This document shows positions 14,673 to 23,875 of a DNA stretch of 46,433 nucleotides, in pieces. The stretch comes from Fidelibacterota bacterium UBA6531 (GTDB taxonomy: Bacteria > Fidelibacterota > Marinisomatia > Marinisomatales > TCS55): positions 1 through 46,433 of the forward strand of contig DJKX01000004.1 in assembly GCA_002436185.1 (NCBI GenBank), written 5' to 3'. Under the pieces are notes generated by a model. The model saw only the letters and a list, made by a program, of their open reading frames with translations. It ran no database searches and was not told the origin of the DNA. Position 1 is the first letter of the stretch; each line of letters begins with the position of its first letter. Both the position numbers and the translations under genes were made by a program.

Positions 14673-15593
14673 TTATGCACTTGAGGGTTCAACCAGTTTC
14701 CAATAAGGGATTGTTGATTGTATGAAATCTTCAGCAGTGGTTAAATCTTGAGTATATATATTGTTTTCCGGCATCATTTTTGCGTATTTTATCAAATCTG
14801 ATCGCTCCAGCAATGTAAGCCAGGCTTTCATTTCTTCGTCAGAAAATGGTAAAATATTATCCAACGACTTTATATCCCCCGTTGTCATTTCCAATGTTTT
14901 TAAAAATAAACTATGTTCAACATATTCTCTTAAAATGTAGGATATTTGCACATAGAATTCCTTGAGATCGAGATTTTCTTTTGAATTCATTCGTAAAGCA
15001 TTCAGTTTTTCTATGGCAATTTCATCGGGTTGGGGTTTAATATTTTTTGGCGGACCAATTAATTTTTCTTTTCTGTACTTTATACTTAACCAGACCATGA
15101 TTGCCAATGTCAAAAATAACGTGGAAATAAGTAATATTATTTTCCATTCTATTGGACGTGAAACAGGCAATGGATCTTTAACCGGTTTCATAGCTCCGGC
15201 CATAGTTGGATCTGTCGATGAAACAACGATAATGTTTTGGAGATCAGTTCGCATTTTCATTTTTAGTGTGCTATCTGGGTTTAAAATAGCAACCTCAATC
15301 GCAGGAATTGTAAAACGACCTGTATCCCAAAAAACAAATTGTAATTCGTTTAAATATCCATTTTTAATCTGGGAAACATCCAATCTTCTTAATTCCATAG
15401 CTTCTGGTGTTTCAAATGGGTCAATCAAAGCAAATTTATTACCAATACCTTCAAGAATAATCGAGTATAGAATCACATCACCTATAGTGACTATCGATGT
15501 ATCTATTTCTGAACTAATGGAAAGATTTTGTTGAACATCTTTCGTTGTGCAGCTAAAAATTAAAAGGATGGCAATTGGTATAAATTTTTTCAT
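14673..15593 (-). CDS. BatD-like lipoprotein with one membrane segment
   Basis: The 306-residue protein starts MKKFIPIAILLIFSC, a lipoprotein-like signal with Cys15. An extracytoplasmic beta-rich domain (about 20-140) contains the BatD-type segment around VTIGDVILYSIILEG. A membrane helix follows (IILLISTLFLTLAIMVWLS, about residues 158-176), then a helical cytoplasmic domain with YVQISYILREYVEHSLF. It follows the DUF58 gene by one base, in the moxR-DUF58-BatD order of aerotolerance-type operons. A GTG six codons upstream is in frame but overlaps DUF58, so I prefer this ATG. The exact function is unknown. Confidence 0.7.
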   Translation of the reverse strand: MKKFIPIAILLIFSCTTKDVQQNLSISSEIDTSIVTIGDVILYSIILEGIGNKFALIDPFETPEAMELRRLDVSQIKNGYLNELQFVFWDTGRFTIPAIEVAILNPDSTLKMKMRTDLQNIIVVSSTDPTMAGAMKPVKDPLPVSRPIEWKIILLISTLFLTLAIMVWLSIKYRKEKLIGPPKNIKPQPDEIAIEKLNALRMNSKENLDLKEFYVQISYILREYVEHSLFLKTLEMTTGDIKSLDNILPFSDEEMKAWLTLLERSDLIKYAKMMPENNIYTQDLTTAEDFIQSTIPYWKLVEPSSA

Positions 15594-15594
15594 T

Positions 15595-16470
15595 TTATAT
15601 TCGCTTTTCACGCTTTTTAAAATAATTCATCAGCGGTTCCACAAAATCCTTATCTGTTGAAATGGGAATTATATCGAATCCAATGCGGTCACATTCTTTG
15701 GCAAACTTTTCATTTTGCTCTATTATTGCTGCTTCATACTGCGTTCGATCCACAGTAGATCCAGTATCAATCCAACTTGTCTCATCCGTTTCCGGGTCAT
15801 GGACTTTAACCAATCCAATATCAGGAATGGAAGATTCAAACGGATCACTCATTTTTAAACCGATTAAATCATGCTTGCGATTGGCCATTTTTAAACTGGA
15901 CCAATATTTTTCATCCAAAAAATCTGAAAGCAAGAATACAACACTTCGTCGTTTGGCTACATTTAAAAGAAATTCTAATGCTGTTCTTATAGACGTGCCT
16001 TTTTCATGTGGCTTGTGGTACAATAATTCTCGTACAACCCGAAGTACATGGGAGCGGCCTTTCTTTGGTGCAATATACTGCTCCACCTCATCGCTGAATA
16101 AAATCAGTCCAACTTTATCATTATTCTTAATAGCAGAAAAACCAAGCACAGCTGCAATTTCTGCAGCTATTTCACTTTTGAACTGGGTGATGGAACCAAA
16201 ATGGCCCGAACGGCTCACATCAACTAAAAGGTAAACAGTTAATTCCCGTTCTTCCTCAAAAATTTTTACAAATGGTGAACCGGAGCGAGCTGTCACATTC
16301 CAGTCTATCAATCGTATATCATCACCGGGCTGATATTCACGCACTTCAGAAAAAGTCATACCCCGGCCCTTAAATACAGAATGATATTCACCTCCAAAAA
16401 GATCATTGACCAGACCTTTGGTCCGGATTTCAATCTGCCGGACTTTCTTGAGTATTTCTTTTGGAATCAT
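15595..16470 (-). CDS. DUF58 / vWA-like protein of a MoxR operon
   Basis: DUF58 proteins have a von Willebrand A-like fold and work with MoxR AAA ATPases, probably in assembling or activating envelope or enzyme complexes. The 291-residue protein has the DUF58 core GRGMTFSEVREYQPGDDIR near residues 51-69, followed by IDWNVTARSGSPFVK. It also has a MIDAS-like DVSRSG motif near 99-104. It has no obvious membrane segment. It is separated from moxR by a 92-base AT-rich inverted-repeat region and is followed at one base by the BatD-like gene. Confidence 0.87.
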   Translation of the reverse strand: MIPKEILKKVRQIEIRTKGLVNDLFGGEYHSVFKGRGMTFSEVREYQPGDDIRLIDWNVTARSGSPFVKIFEEERELTVYLLVDVSRSGHFGSITQFKSEIAAEIAAVLGFSAIKNNDKVGLILFSDEVEQYIAPKKGRSHVLRVVRELLYHKPHEKGTSIRTALEFLLNVAKRRSVVFLLSDFLDEKYWSSLKMANRKHDLIGLKMSDPFESSIPDIGLVKVHDPETDETSWIDTGSTVDRTQYEAAIIEQNEKFAKECDRIGFDIIPISTDKDFVEPLMNYFKKREKRI

Positions 16471-16475
16471 TTGGT

Positions 16476-16562
16476 GAAGGAAAAAGGAATTAAGAATAAG
16501 TAAGGAGAAGGAAAAATTAAATGCTGATTATGTAACATTTTTACTTCTTCTTTTTTCCTTAA
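16476..16562. repeat. Purine/pyrimidine inverted repeat between moxR and DUF58
   Basis: The left arm (16476-16521) is nearly all A and G, with GAAGGAAAAAGGAATTAAG. The right arm (16541-16564) is TTACTTCTTCTTTTTTCCTT. The arms are roughly complementary, with an inner AAATG/CATTT pair 12 bases apart. Composition and arrangement match the two flanks of the four-helix-bundle gene at 6.7-7.1 kb, but nothing lies between the arms here. Confidence 0.6.
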
Positions 16563-17558
16563 TTAGGGAATTTCGACGCTGTCAAATAAGCGTTGCAGTA
16601 CGTCTTCTGACGTTAGCTCTTCCGCTTCCGCTTCATACGTCAATATTACACGATGGCGTAATACATCCCTTCCGACGAAACGTACGTCTTCCGGTGTAAC
16701 ATATCCACGATGCTGAAGGAATGCTCGGGCTTTTGCAGCTAAAATCAGGTTGATTGTTGCCCGTGGTGATGCGCCATATTCAATTAAATTTTCCATGTCA
16801 CCTAAGTTATATTTACCGGGATTACGTGTAGCGAAAACCAAGTCTAGAACATAATCTTCAACTTTTTCATCCACATAAATATCATTAATCACATTTTGCG
16901 CATTTAAGATTTGATCAGCATCTACAACAGCTGTAACATTATCAGAAATTTGAGTTGTAGCCATTCGTTTCAGTATAGCACGCTCTTCATCTTTACTGGG
17001 ATATTCCACACATAATTTCAGCATGAACCGATCCACTTGCGCTTCCGGCAATGGATAGGTTCCTTCCTGTTCAATGGGGTTTTGTGTCGCCATAACAAGA
17101 AAAGGTGCTTCAAGTTTAAATGTTTCATCACCTATGGTTACTTGCCGTTCCTGCATCGCTTCAAGCAAGGCGCTTTGAACTTTTGCCGGCGAACGATTGA
17201 TTTCATCTGCGAGAATAACATTTGCAAAAATGGGCCCTTTTCTCGTTTCAAATGAGCCATTTTTTTGGTTATAAATTAGTGTGCCTATTAAATCTGCTGG
17301 GAGCATGTCCGGTGTAAATTGGATGCGCTGAAATTGTGTGTTAATCAATTGCGATAAGGTTTTTACAGTCAAAGTTTTAGCAAGACCGGGAACACCTTCT
17401 AATAAAATATGCCCGTTTGCCAGAAGTCCAATTAAGATGCGATTGATTAAATCATCCTGACCAACTATGACTTGCCCGAGAGCTTTTTTTAAATCATCAA
17501 CAAACGTGGATTCTCGAGCTATACGTTCGTTGATTTCGGTTAAACTAAATTCACTCAT
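16563..17558 (-). CDS. moxR: MoxR family AAA ATPase
   Basis: MoxR ATPases act as chaperone-like activators with vWA or DUF58 partner proteins. The 331-residue protein has the Walker A segment LEGVPGLAKTLTVKTL near residues 53-68, Walker B VILADEINRSPAKVQSALLEAM near 113, split by the description, and the sensor segment MATQNPIEQEGTYPLPEAQ near 157-175 with the DRFML arginine-finger region. It lies between a TPR lipoprotein gene (12 bases) and the DUF58 gene, forming a compact moxR-DUF58-BatD unit without recognisable batA or batB. Confidence 0.93.
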   Translation of the reverse strand: MSEFSLTEINERIARESTFVDDLKKALGQVIVGQDDLINRILIGLLANGHILLEGVPGLAKTLTVKTLSQLINTQFQRIQFTPDMLPADLIGTLIYNQKNGSFETRKGPIFANVILADEINRSPAKVQSALLEAMQERQVTIGDETFKLEAPFLVMATQNPIEQEGTYPLPEAQVDRFMLKLCVEYPSKDEERAILKRMATTQISDNVTAVVDADQILNAQNVINDIYVDEKVEDYVLDLVFATRNPGKYNLGDMENLIEYGASPRATINLILAAKARAFLQHRGYVTPEDVRFVGRDVLRHRVILTYEAEAEELTSEDVLQRLFDSVEIP

Positions 17559-17570
17559 TGGGTTGGATAT

Positions 17571-18056
17571 CTAGGATGCAATATGTTTTAAAACTGGAAT
17601 ATCATTGATATTCTTTCCCAAGTTGCTTATTTCAAATTGCACAGATGGTGCTAACTCATGATCGGGAAATTTTTCGAGAAATAAGTTATACGTAGCTTTG
17701 GCTGATTCATAATCACTTAAAATATTTGCCTGCACATAACCAACCATAAATTGAGCTTGCGCTTCACGTGAGGAACCAGAAAAGTTTTCCACCACCTTTG
17801 TATAGGAAGAAATGGCATTATCAAAATCACGAAGATCATTCATATAAATATCCCCCATGAGATATTGTGCCTGGGCTGCTAATGCATTATCCGGATAATG
17901 CTCAATCAATTTTTCAAGGTTTTCCAGGGATACCTTTATATTCTTTGCATTTCTTTCTACTTCAGCTGCATTAAAATATTCCTCGGCTGTCTTCGTTCCT
18001 TCACAACCGACTATTATTAAACTGATTATAGAAAACCAAATGATAATGTGTTTCAT
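17571..18056 (-). CDS. TPR-repeat lipoprotein (BamD/YbgF-like)
   Basis: The 161-residue protein starts with a lipoprotein signal (MKHIIIWFSIISLIIVGC, lipobox Ile-Val-Gly-Cys18). The rest is made of tetratricopeptide-type helical repeats: NLEKLIEHYPDNALAAQAQYLMGDIY, described by its edges at about residues 46-71, then repeats near 83-108 and 121-145. Such proteins sit on an outer or inner membrane face and serve as scaffolds. It lies between tamA and moxR on the same strand; a role in outer-membrane assembly or in the MoxR complex is possible but not shown. The domain call is firm, the role is not. Confidence 0.75.
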   Translation of the reverse strand: MKHIIIWFSIISLIIVGCEGTKTAEEYFNAAEVERNAKNIKVSLENLEKLIEHYPDNALAAQAQYLMGDIYMNDLRDFDNAISSYTKVVENFSGSSREAQAQFMVGYVQANILSDYESAKATYNLFLEKFPDHELAPSVQFEISNLGKNINDIPVLKHIAS

Positions 18057-18168
18057 ATTTCTTGTTTACCTCAATTTTTGGACGCCGAATTTACACAATG
18101 GAGTTCAAACATCAATGTTATTGATTCCATATTAAATCCGTTATACATCCCAATTTATTTCAAGTTCC

Positions 18169-19965
18169 TTAAAAAGCATATAAAACGCCCCATTGCTTTA
18201 CTCTAATTTTTGGATTGTCCAATTGAAAAGCATAATCAAACCTTATAGGCCCAAGTGGAGACATATACGTTATTCCTACACCTGCATCCCAACTTAATTC
18301 ATTTAAACTGATAGTTGAATTACTATCCCATAATTGTCCACCATCTATAAAGATTTCTGCTCCCAAAGGATCCAAAATTGGGAAACGTAATTCATAACTC
18401 GTTAAAAAGCGAATTTCATTACCATTCAAATGAATATCTTTATTTCTTTCTTCCGGAAATTGCAATGCATTCCATCCACGCAATGATTTTGCACCACCCA
18501 AATAGAATTTTTCAAAAAGGACTTCTTCATAAATATCATACTCTTCTTTCCAATTGAAGATGATTCCGTATTGTACTCTTGCCGCAAAAACAATTTTGCT
18601 TGTTAAGGGGATATAGGTCTTCATGCCAGTATCTATCTTTTGATATTCCCGTGTACCGCCCAATAAACCACCTACACTGTAAATATCCCCCGTGAAAATT
18701 ACACCATTGGTTGGAGTTAAAGGATGATTTGAAAAATCCAATTTTGTCTTGAGAGAAATCATGCGCTGTTCCACATTCGATACACTACCCTCCTGTTGGC
18801 TGAACTTTTCCCAATGCATGCCAAACTCGATAAACGATGTTTCTGTAATTTGATTAATTGAAGACCAGTTGAATCCATAGCGTTGAATAAACGGATTATC
18901 GTATGAGCCATATTTTTTATACAATTCGTACAATGATTGCACTTTCGTGGGAAAATGTAAATTCATCAACCATTGATTTTCCAAGTTAGAATTGATTTTT
19001 AATCGAGGATAACGCAGCCCCTCTTCTGTAGGAATATCCAATGATGTCTTTGCAGATAAACGAGTCGTTGATCCAAAAAGGCTTCTGTTTTTCCATTGCA
19101 GGAATGCACCCGGCCCGGATAAGTTTAAACCACCAAATTCTATGGGTACAAAACCACCTTCAGAGCTGATTTCACGCTTTGGGAAATTGCGTAATTCTAT
19201 GACCATATTTACCAGTGTATCACTGTTGATGTACTTAACAGGATAGATATTTGCACTAGAAAATTGACTTGTTTCCAATAATCTCCGTTGGGATAATAAC
19301 ACATCTTCAATGTCATACTTATCCCCTTTGTCGAAATGTAATTCTCTATTAACAATATAGTGTTTAGATGAATCCAGTCCTTCGATATATGTTTTATTTA
19401 TAAATACATCAGGACCTTCGGTAATCACAATTTTAATATCTGCTGAATCGCGTAAATCTGTTTCAACATCAATTTTGGGAAATAATTTTCCTATATGGTG
19501 ATACTTTTTCTCAACAGCCGCTAAGTTAGTATTTAAAGAAACAGGATTAAAGGGTATATTATTTTTGAGAGCTAAGGATTTTTGAATCTTTCTTCTGGAA
19601 ATATGCTTATTACCCTCGATATCAATATTATTTATATATATTCTCTGACCCTCATTTACAATAAAATAAATATCCACTGTATTGTTTTGGATCAAAAAAG
19701 AATCACGGACTGTTGCATTCAAAAAACCTTCCGTTTTATAGCGATTTTTTATTGTGATTGCATCCAATTTTAAAATACGTCGATCGAACTTAGTTTTTGT
19801 AAAAAGAAATGTACTTTTCAAATTTATATTTTTTTTAAGCTGCCTTTCGGAGATGGCCTTATTTCCCAAAAAGTAAACTTCATTCACAAAAAGTGATTCA
19901 TCGTTTTGTGAGTGGATTATCCCCAAAAAGAGGACACTTATTCCCCAGTATCTGAAAGTTTGCAT
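18169..19965 (-). CDS. tamA: Omp85-family outer-membrane protein, TamA-like
   Basis: This is an outer-membrane beta-barrel assembly factor. The 598-residue protein has a signal peptide (about 1-19) and about three POTRA domains (roughly 23-95, 96-175 and 180-255, containing GNKAISERQLKKN and EGNKHISRRKIQKSLALK). A 16-strand type barrel ends in the Omp85 signature FYLGGAKSLRGW near residue 488 and the C-terminal beta-signal GVLYAF with a final Phe. Three POTRAs rather than five, and a tamB gene 14 bases upstream, favour TamA over BamA. A BamA role cannot be excluded without the rest of the genome. Confidence 0.85.
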   Translation of the reverse strand: MQTFRYWGISVLFLGIIHSQNDESLFVNEVYFLGNKAISERQLKKNINLKSTFLFTKTKFDRRILKLDAITIKNRYKTEGFLNATVRDSFLIQNNTVDIYFIVNEGQRIYINNIDIEGNKHISRRKIQKSLALKNNIPFNPVSLNTNLAAVEKKYHHIGKLFPKIDVETDLRDSADIKIVITEGPDVFINKTYIEGLDSSKHYIVNRELHFDKGDKYDIEDVLLSQRRLLETSQFSSANIYPVKYINSDTLVNMVIELRNFPKREISSEGGFVPIEFGGLNLSGPGAFLQWKNRSLFGSTTRLSAKTSLDIPTEEGLRYPRLKINSNLENQWLMNLHFPTKVQSLYELYKKYGSYDNPFIQRYGFNWSSINQITETSFIEFGMHWEKFSQQEGSVSNVEQRMISLKTKLDFSNHPLTPTNGVIFTGDIYSVGGLLGGTREYQKIDTGMKTYIPLTSKIVFAARVQYGIIFNWKEEYDIYEEVLFEKFYLGGAKSLRGWNALQFPEERNKDIHLNGNEIRFLTSYELRFPILDPLGAEIFIDGGQLWDSNSTISLNELSWDAGVGITYMSPLGPIRFDYAFQLDNPKIRVKQWGVLYAF

Positions 19966-19979
19966 ATGTTTGTGCGTGT

Positions 19980-22900
19980 TTAGTACGAGTAACGCAGGCG
20001 GTATTTTACGTGCATATTACCGGTCTCGTCAACATTTCCTACTAGAGAAACATAACGATTTAAACGGAGTTCTACACCGACTTTTTTCATGGTTGGATTT
20101 GAGAATGAGAAAGATCGATGGTAGGAATAATTTAATAAAAGTTTATCAGAAATTTGTCGTTCAGCGCTAATGGTGAAATCCTGTTCATTATTTGGACTAA
20201 TGAAACCAGCTGTTCCTGAAATGTCAATATTATCAATCAAACCGACTTTGTCTAGTCCAGAAACATGTAAAATATTTTTTTCTAACTCTCGTTCTAGAAT
20301 TGTACCAAGAATATTTTGAGCACGATTTCCAAATCCCATTGCAGAAATTTCCTGGTCTTCAAATCGATTTCCAATAGTAAGAAGTTCAATAATATCACTA
20401 TCAGAAAAACCGCTTGATGATTCAAGTACTAATTTCGGATTATCTAATCTTCCAACTAATTGAATATAAATTTGCTCCTGGTTTATTTTTGTTTGAGCTG
20501 ATATATCCAAATAAGGATTGAATCCTTTTTTATCCAGAACCATATATCCTTCAGAAATATTGAAAACATCACCATAATAATAAAACGTTCCATTCCTGAT
20601 ATATAATTCACCACCAAAATCTGAAGGATCGTTTCCAAATTTTGTCATACTTAATTCACCGGATAAATGAGCATCAATTTGTGAATTTCGAAGAGCAAAA
20701 TCTCCGGTAATAGGGAAATTCAGTTTATAATTAACAATTGTACTCCCTTCTTCTCCCACAGATTCCACATCTGAATCTGAAACAAACTCCTGATACATGA
20801 CTGCATCAACAGGCTCAATTACACCGGCAATTTCAATCGTATTTTGACCGGTTAATGCAAGATCTACATTTACAATACCCTCAATATCTCCCAATAAGGT
20901 TTTAAAGTAAATTTCATTTCCCAATACATTCATATTATAAATTGGTTTGAAAAAATGAGTCATGTCCATTGATCCGGAAACAAATATGTTGTGATCATTT
21001 TGATCATTTGGATTTTTTGCCATACTGCCATTCAATGATTTCCATCTGAATATATTTTGATTTAAATCTGCATGACCATCAACATTATAAATTGGGTCAT
21101 CAAGTTGTAAAGAATAAATTATGGCATTTTGGCTAGTTATATAACCTTTTCGGATTAAATTTTCACGAGGTCCATTTACTTCTAATTCTAAATCAAAATC
21201 TCCATTGATGGAGTCTATGTTTGAAATATAATCAGTCAAAAATTCTAGGTTTTTTGTATGACCAGTTACATAAACCCAAATAGAATCATCCTTGAAATAT
21301 TCTCCGTAATTATCAGAAGCTATATTATAATTAATAGGCAAAAATGCTGCACCAGAAAGCTCTGATCCATTATAAATGGAAGTATATTTATTGAAGTATA
21401 ATCGATCGCCATCAAACAAACCCTCTGTCGTTACTGTACCCAATGCCAACCTGTCCCAAACAGCATCATTAATTTCAAGGTCAAAATTGTAAAGTGTTTT
21501 TTTCGTACTTCCGCCTAAATGATAACTGCCTGTTATTTTACCGTCCATAAACGTTGAAGATTGACTGAATTGTGTTAAAAGTGATACGTCTAATTCATCG
21601 AAAATGATATAAAAATCAAATTCACGATCACCTCCTTCTATTTTACCAAGGGGTACAAATCCTGAAACAGAAATTCGTTTTCGATCATCTGCCATTAAAG
21701 AGACTTCTTCCACATTTAGAAGATATTGATGTAATGATCCATTTAATTTCATTTCTGAAAACGTCTGTCTGGCAGCAACTCCATTTTTCAATGTTAAGTT
21801 CATTTTAATTTCTGGATAATCATCTCGATCAGAAATGGATATATCTCCAAAACTAGTTCCTGAAATATGATAGCGGACATCATCTGTAAATAGTTTCATA
21901 ATATCTGCATCAATATTTGATAAATGAAAATCGCCTCTAATTTCATCTTTAATGATCATTTGTCCTGAAACAATTCCGTCATTTATATGAATTTCAAAAG
22001 GGTGTATCTCAATTTTATCAGGTTCTAATTTCATGGAGAAAGGTTTGGCATTAATACAATAATGAGTATCATACGCCAGTTGGATATGATCTAATGTTAA
22101 AATACTATCTGTCGACATCAATCCTGAAATTTGAATAAAATTATCAGCTTGTTTGAATTCTGCACTCTGGATATCAATACCGTCTTTGGAGAAAGCAATA
22201 TCCACTAAACCATTATCAAAAGCATATTTTCTCCAAGATCCTCGACCAATTTTTCCCCGAAAAAAACCATCACCGCCGTTTTGGTGTGGAGTCCAATGGG
22301 CATTCATTGTTAATTGATCCAGAAATGTTTCATGATATCCCAAATTTCTACATTCCAATTCAGCACGTATCGATGGATTTTCAATGCTACCTGATACTCG
22401 TAAGTCACCTGTGGCAGATCCACTGTTTAATGAATCACTCCAAAAATTATTTACCAGAAAAATACTGGCATCATTGAGTCTCAAATCCATATCCAATAAT
22501 TTATCATGCAGATTTGTATATCCTTTAAGTGTAATAGAACTTGGCCCGACTGCAATTGATAATGGCGAATCAATTGAGAAAATTTGATCATTGTAAGAAA
22601 AAGTACCTGAAATGGATATATCTCGATCTCCATATAATTCAGATTCATTCACTTCCATTGTTACCGAAATATCATTGAAATTATTTTTTTGAATTGTCCC
22701 TTCCAACATAATAGTGCCATTTACATTCGTTTGCTGCTGTTCTGTAATCCATTTACTCAAGTCAAAATGTGTTAACAGTATATTACCACTAATCCGACCA
22801 TTTTTTTCATAAATTCCTGATAGTGATAGATTTGTATCTTCGCTATCCAGACCTAATCGGTTTAGTGAAATATGATTTTCATGACGTGTTAAAGAAAGTT

Positions 22901-23765
22901 CTCCTTTCATAAATAATCCTAGGGGATTCTTAATAGTTACATCACCGGAATAATGATCCAAATCAGACTCAAAATGGATGAATGTCTCCAATGAAGAAAA
23001 TTTTGGTTTTAACGGCAAGTTTTCAAAAATATTTTCAGGAAATTCATAGCGTTCAATATGGATATTACCAGATAGATCTGGTAACAAAGTCCAATCGTAA
23101 TGTATTTCACCATCAAAAGGCAATCCATTTACCACACCACTTGCAGGTGAAAAATGAGCACTGGTTTCATTTATTATCAATGGTGTGTTTCTTAATAAAA
23201 CATATCCTGATGTATCATTAAATGCAGCAGAAAATTCATCAATATAAAATTCCTTCTTTTCAGGTGTAACATCAAGACGGCTATTCAATTTCAATTTCAG
23301 CTTTTTAATTACATTATTTACAGGAATTTCAACAACACCTCCCAAGCTGATATCTTGAATAATAAAGTTAAATTTAGAAGGAAAATCTAAATCTAAACTG
23401 TCAGCAGTATCAGTTGAAATTGAATCAGTATTGATTATTGGAGAAAATAATATATTCTCGACACGCAATAACGATAATGTTGGTGTGGAAAAGAAACTTT
23501 GTAAATAATTAACTTTGATTGAAAAATCACCAAAAATGATTTGAGATCCATTACCATGACGAAATTTCATCCCTTTTCCCTGAACAGTACCAAGCAGATT
23601 ACCTTCTAGGTTGGGAATTTTTATTTGCCAATCAGAATTTTCCTCTAATTTAGAGTTGATGTAATTTTCAATTGGTAATCGCCATGATGATGACTGTAAA
23701 TAAATATTTACAGCAACAACTATGAGGATAAATATTCCTATAAGTATAGTTTGTATACGTGTCAT
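19980..23765 (-). CDS. tamB: TamB-like translocation and assembly / intermembrane lipid transport protein
   Basis: TamB proteins span the periplasm as a long beta-taco groove and act with TamA and in phospholipid transport between membranes. This 1261-residue protein has one N-terminal membrane helix (IQTILIGIFILIVVAVNIYL, about residues 4-23) and a very long repetitive beta-strand body. The C-terminal DUF490-type domain contains GTFYYYGDVFNISEGYMVLD and ends in KYRLRYSY. The frame is open 24 codons further upstream, but those bases include the promoter and the dnaK terminator, so the ATG at 23765 (just before MTRIQT) is chosen. It is followed 14 bases later by tamA. Confidence 0.9.
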   Translation of the reverse strand: MTRIQTILIGIFILIVVAVNIYLQSSSWRLPIENYINSKLEENSDWQIKIPNLEGNLLGTVQGKGMKFRHGNGSQIIFGDFSIKVNYLQSFFSTPTLSLLRVENILFSPIINTDSISTDTADSLDLDFPSKFNFIIQDISLGGVVEIPVNNVIKKLKLKLNSRLDVTPEKKEFYIDEFSAAFNDTSGYVLLRNTPLIINETSAHFSPASGVVNGLPFDGEIHYDWTLLPDLSGNIHIERYEFPENIFENLPLKPKFSSLETFIHFESDLDHYSGDVTIKNPLGLFMKGELSLTRHENHISLNRLGLDSEDTNLSLSGIYEKNGRISGNILLTHFDLSKWITEQQQTNVNGTIMLEGTIQKNNFNDISVTMEVNESELYGDRDISISGTFSYNDQIFSIDSPLSIAVGPSSITLKGYTNLHDKLLDMDLRLNDASIFLVNNFWSDSLNSGSATGDLRVSGSIENPSIRAELECRNLGYHETFLDQLTMNAHWTPHQNGGDGFFRGKIGRGSWRKYAFDNGLVDIAFSKDGIDIQSAEFKQADNFIQISGLMSTDSILTLDHIQLAYDTHYCINAKPFSMKLEPDKIEIHPFEIHINDGIVSGQMIIKDEIRGDFHLSNIDADIMKLFTDDVRYHISGTSFGDISISDRDDYPEIKMNLTLKNGVAARQTFSEMKLNGSLHQYLLNVEEVSLMADDRKRISVSGFVPLGKIEGGDREFDFYIIFDELDVSLLTQFSQSSTFMDGKITGSYHLGGSTKKTLYNFDLEINDAVWDRLALGTVTTEGLFDGDRLYFNKYTSIYNGSELSGAAFLPINYNIASDNYGEYFKDDSIWVYVTGHTKNLEFLTDYISNIDSINGDFDLELEVNGPRENLIRKGYITSQNAIIYSLQLDDPIYNVDGHADLNQNIFRWKSLNGSMAKNPNDQNDHNIFVSGSMDMTHFFKPIYNMNVLGNEIYFKTLLGDIEGIVNVDLALTGQNTIEIAGVIEPVDAVMYQEFVSDSDVESVGEEGSTIVNYKLNFPITGDFALRNSQIDAHLSGELSMTKFGNDPSDFGGELYIRNGTFYYYGDVFNISEGYMVLDKKGFNPYLDISAQTKINQEQIYIQLVGRLDNPKLVLESSSGFSDSDIIELLTIGNRFEDQEISAMGFGNRAQNILGTILERELEKNILHVSGLDKVGLIDNIDISGTAGFISPNNEQDFTISAERQISDKLLLNYSYHRSFSFSNPTMKKVGVELRLNRYVSLVGNVDETGNMHVKYRLRYSY

Positions 23766-23795
23766 GTTCGCTTGATTTGGATACTCATCATTACG

Positions 23796-23824
23796 AATAT
23801 ACGTGTATGGGGTTCCAATTACAA
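23796..23824 (-). promoter_or_regulatory. Promoter of tamB-tamA
   Basis: On the minus strand TTGTAA (23824-23819) and TATATT (23801-23796) are separated by exactly 17 bases, with five of six matches in the downstream box. Transcription would start about 24 bases before the tamB ATG. The upstream box overlaps the distal edge of the dnaK terminator, so a new unit starts where the previous one ends. Confidence 0.6.
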
Positions 23825-23855
23825 AAAAAGCGTTCACAAAGGAACGCTTTTTTTT
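23823..23855 (-). terminator. Strong intrinsic terminator of the dnaK transcript
   Basis: The arms AAAAAAAGCGTTC (23823-23835) and GAACGCTTTTTTT (23842-23854) are perfectly complementary around a six-base loop, with T runs on both strands. It begins 21 bases after the dnaK stop codon. It has the form of a bidirectional terminator but no plus-strand gene is nearby. Confidence 0.93.
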
Positions 23856-23875
23856 ATGCTAGTTTCAGATGACTT

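Noticed and set aside
14662..14678. GCATAA/TTATGC hairpin as terminator of the BatD-like gene
   Set aside because: Weak AT-rich six-pair stem overlapping the stop codon with no T run.
14962..15534. 190-codon open frame on the plus strand opposite the BatD-like gene
   Set aside because: Complement shadow of a well-supported gene, with no start context and no recognisable protein.
15662..16234. 190-codon open frame on the plus strand opposite the DUF58 gene
   Set aside because: Complement shadow of a conserved gene; composition follows the opposite-strand codons.
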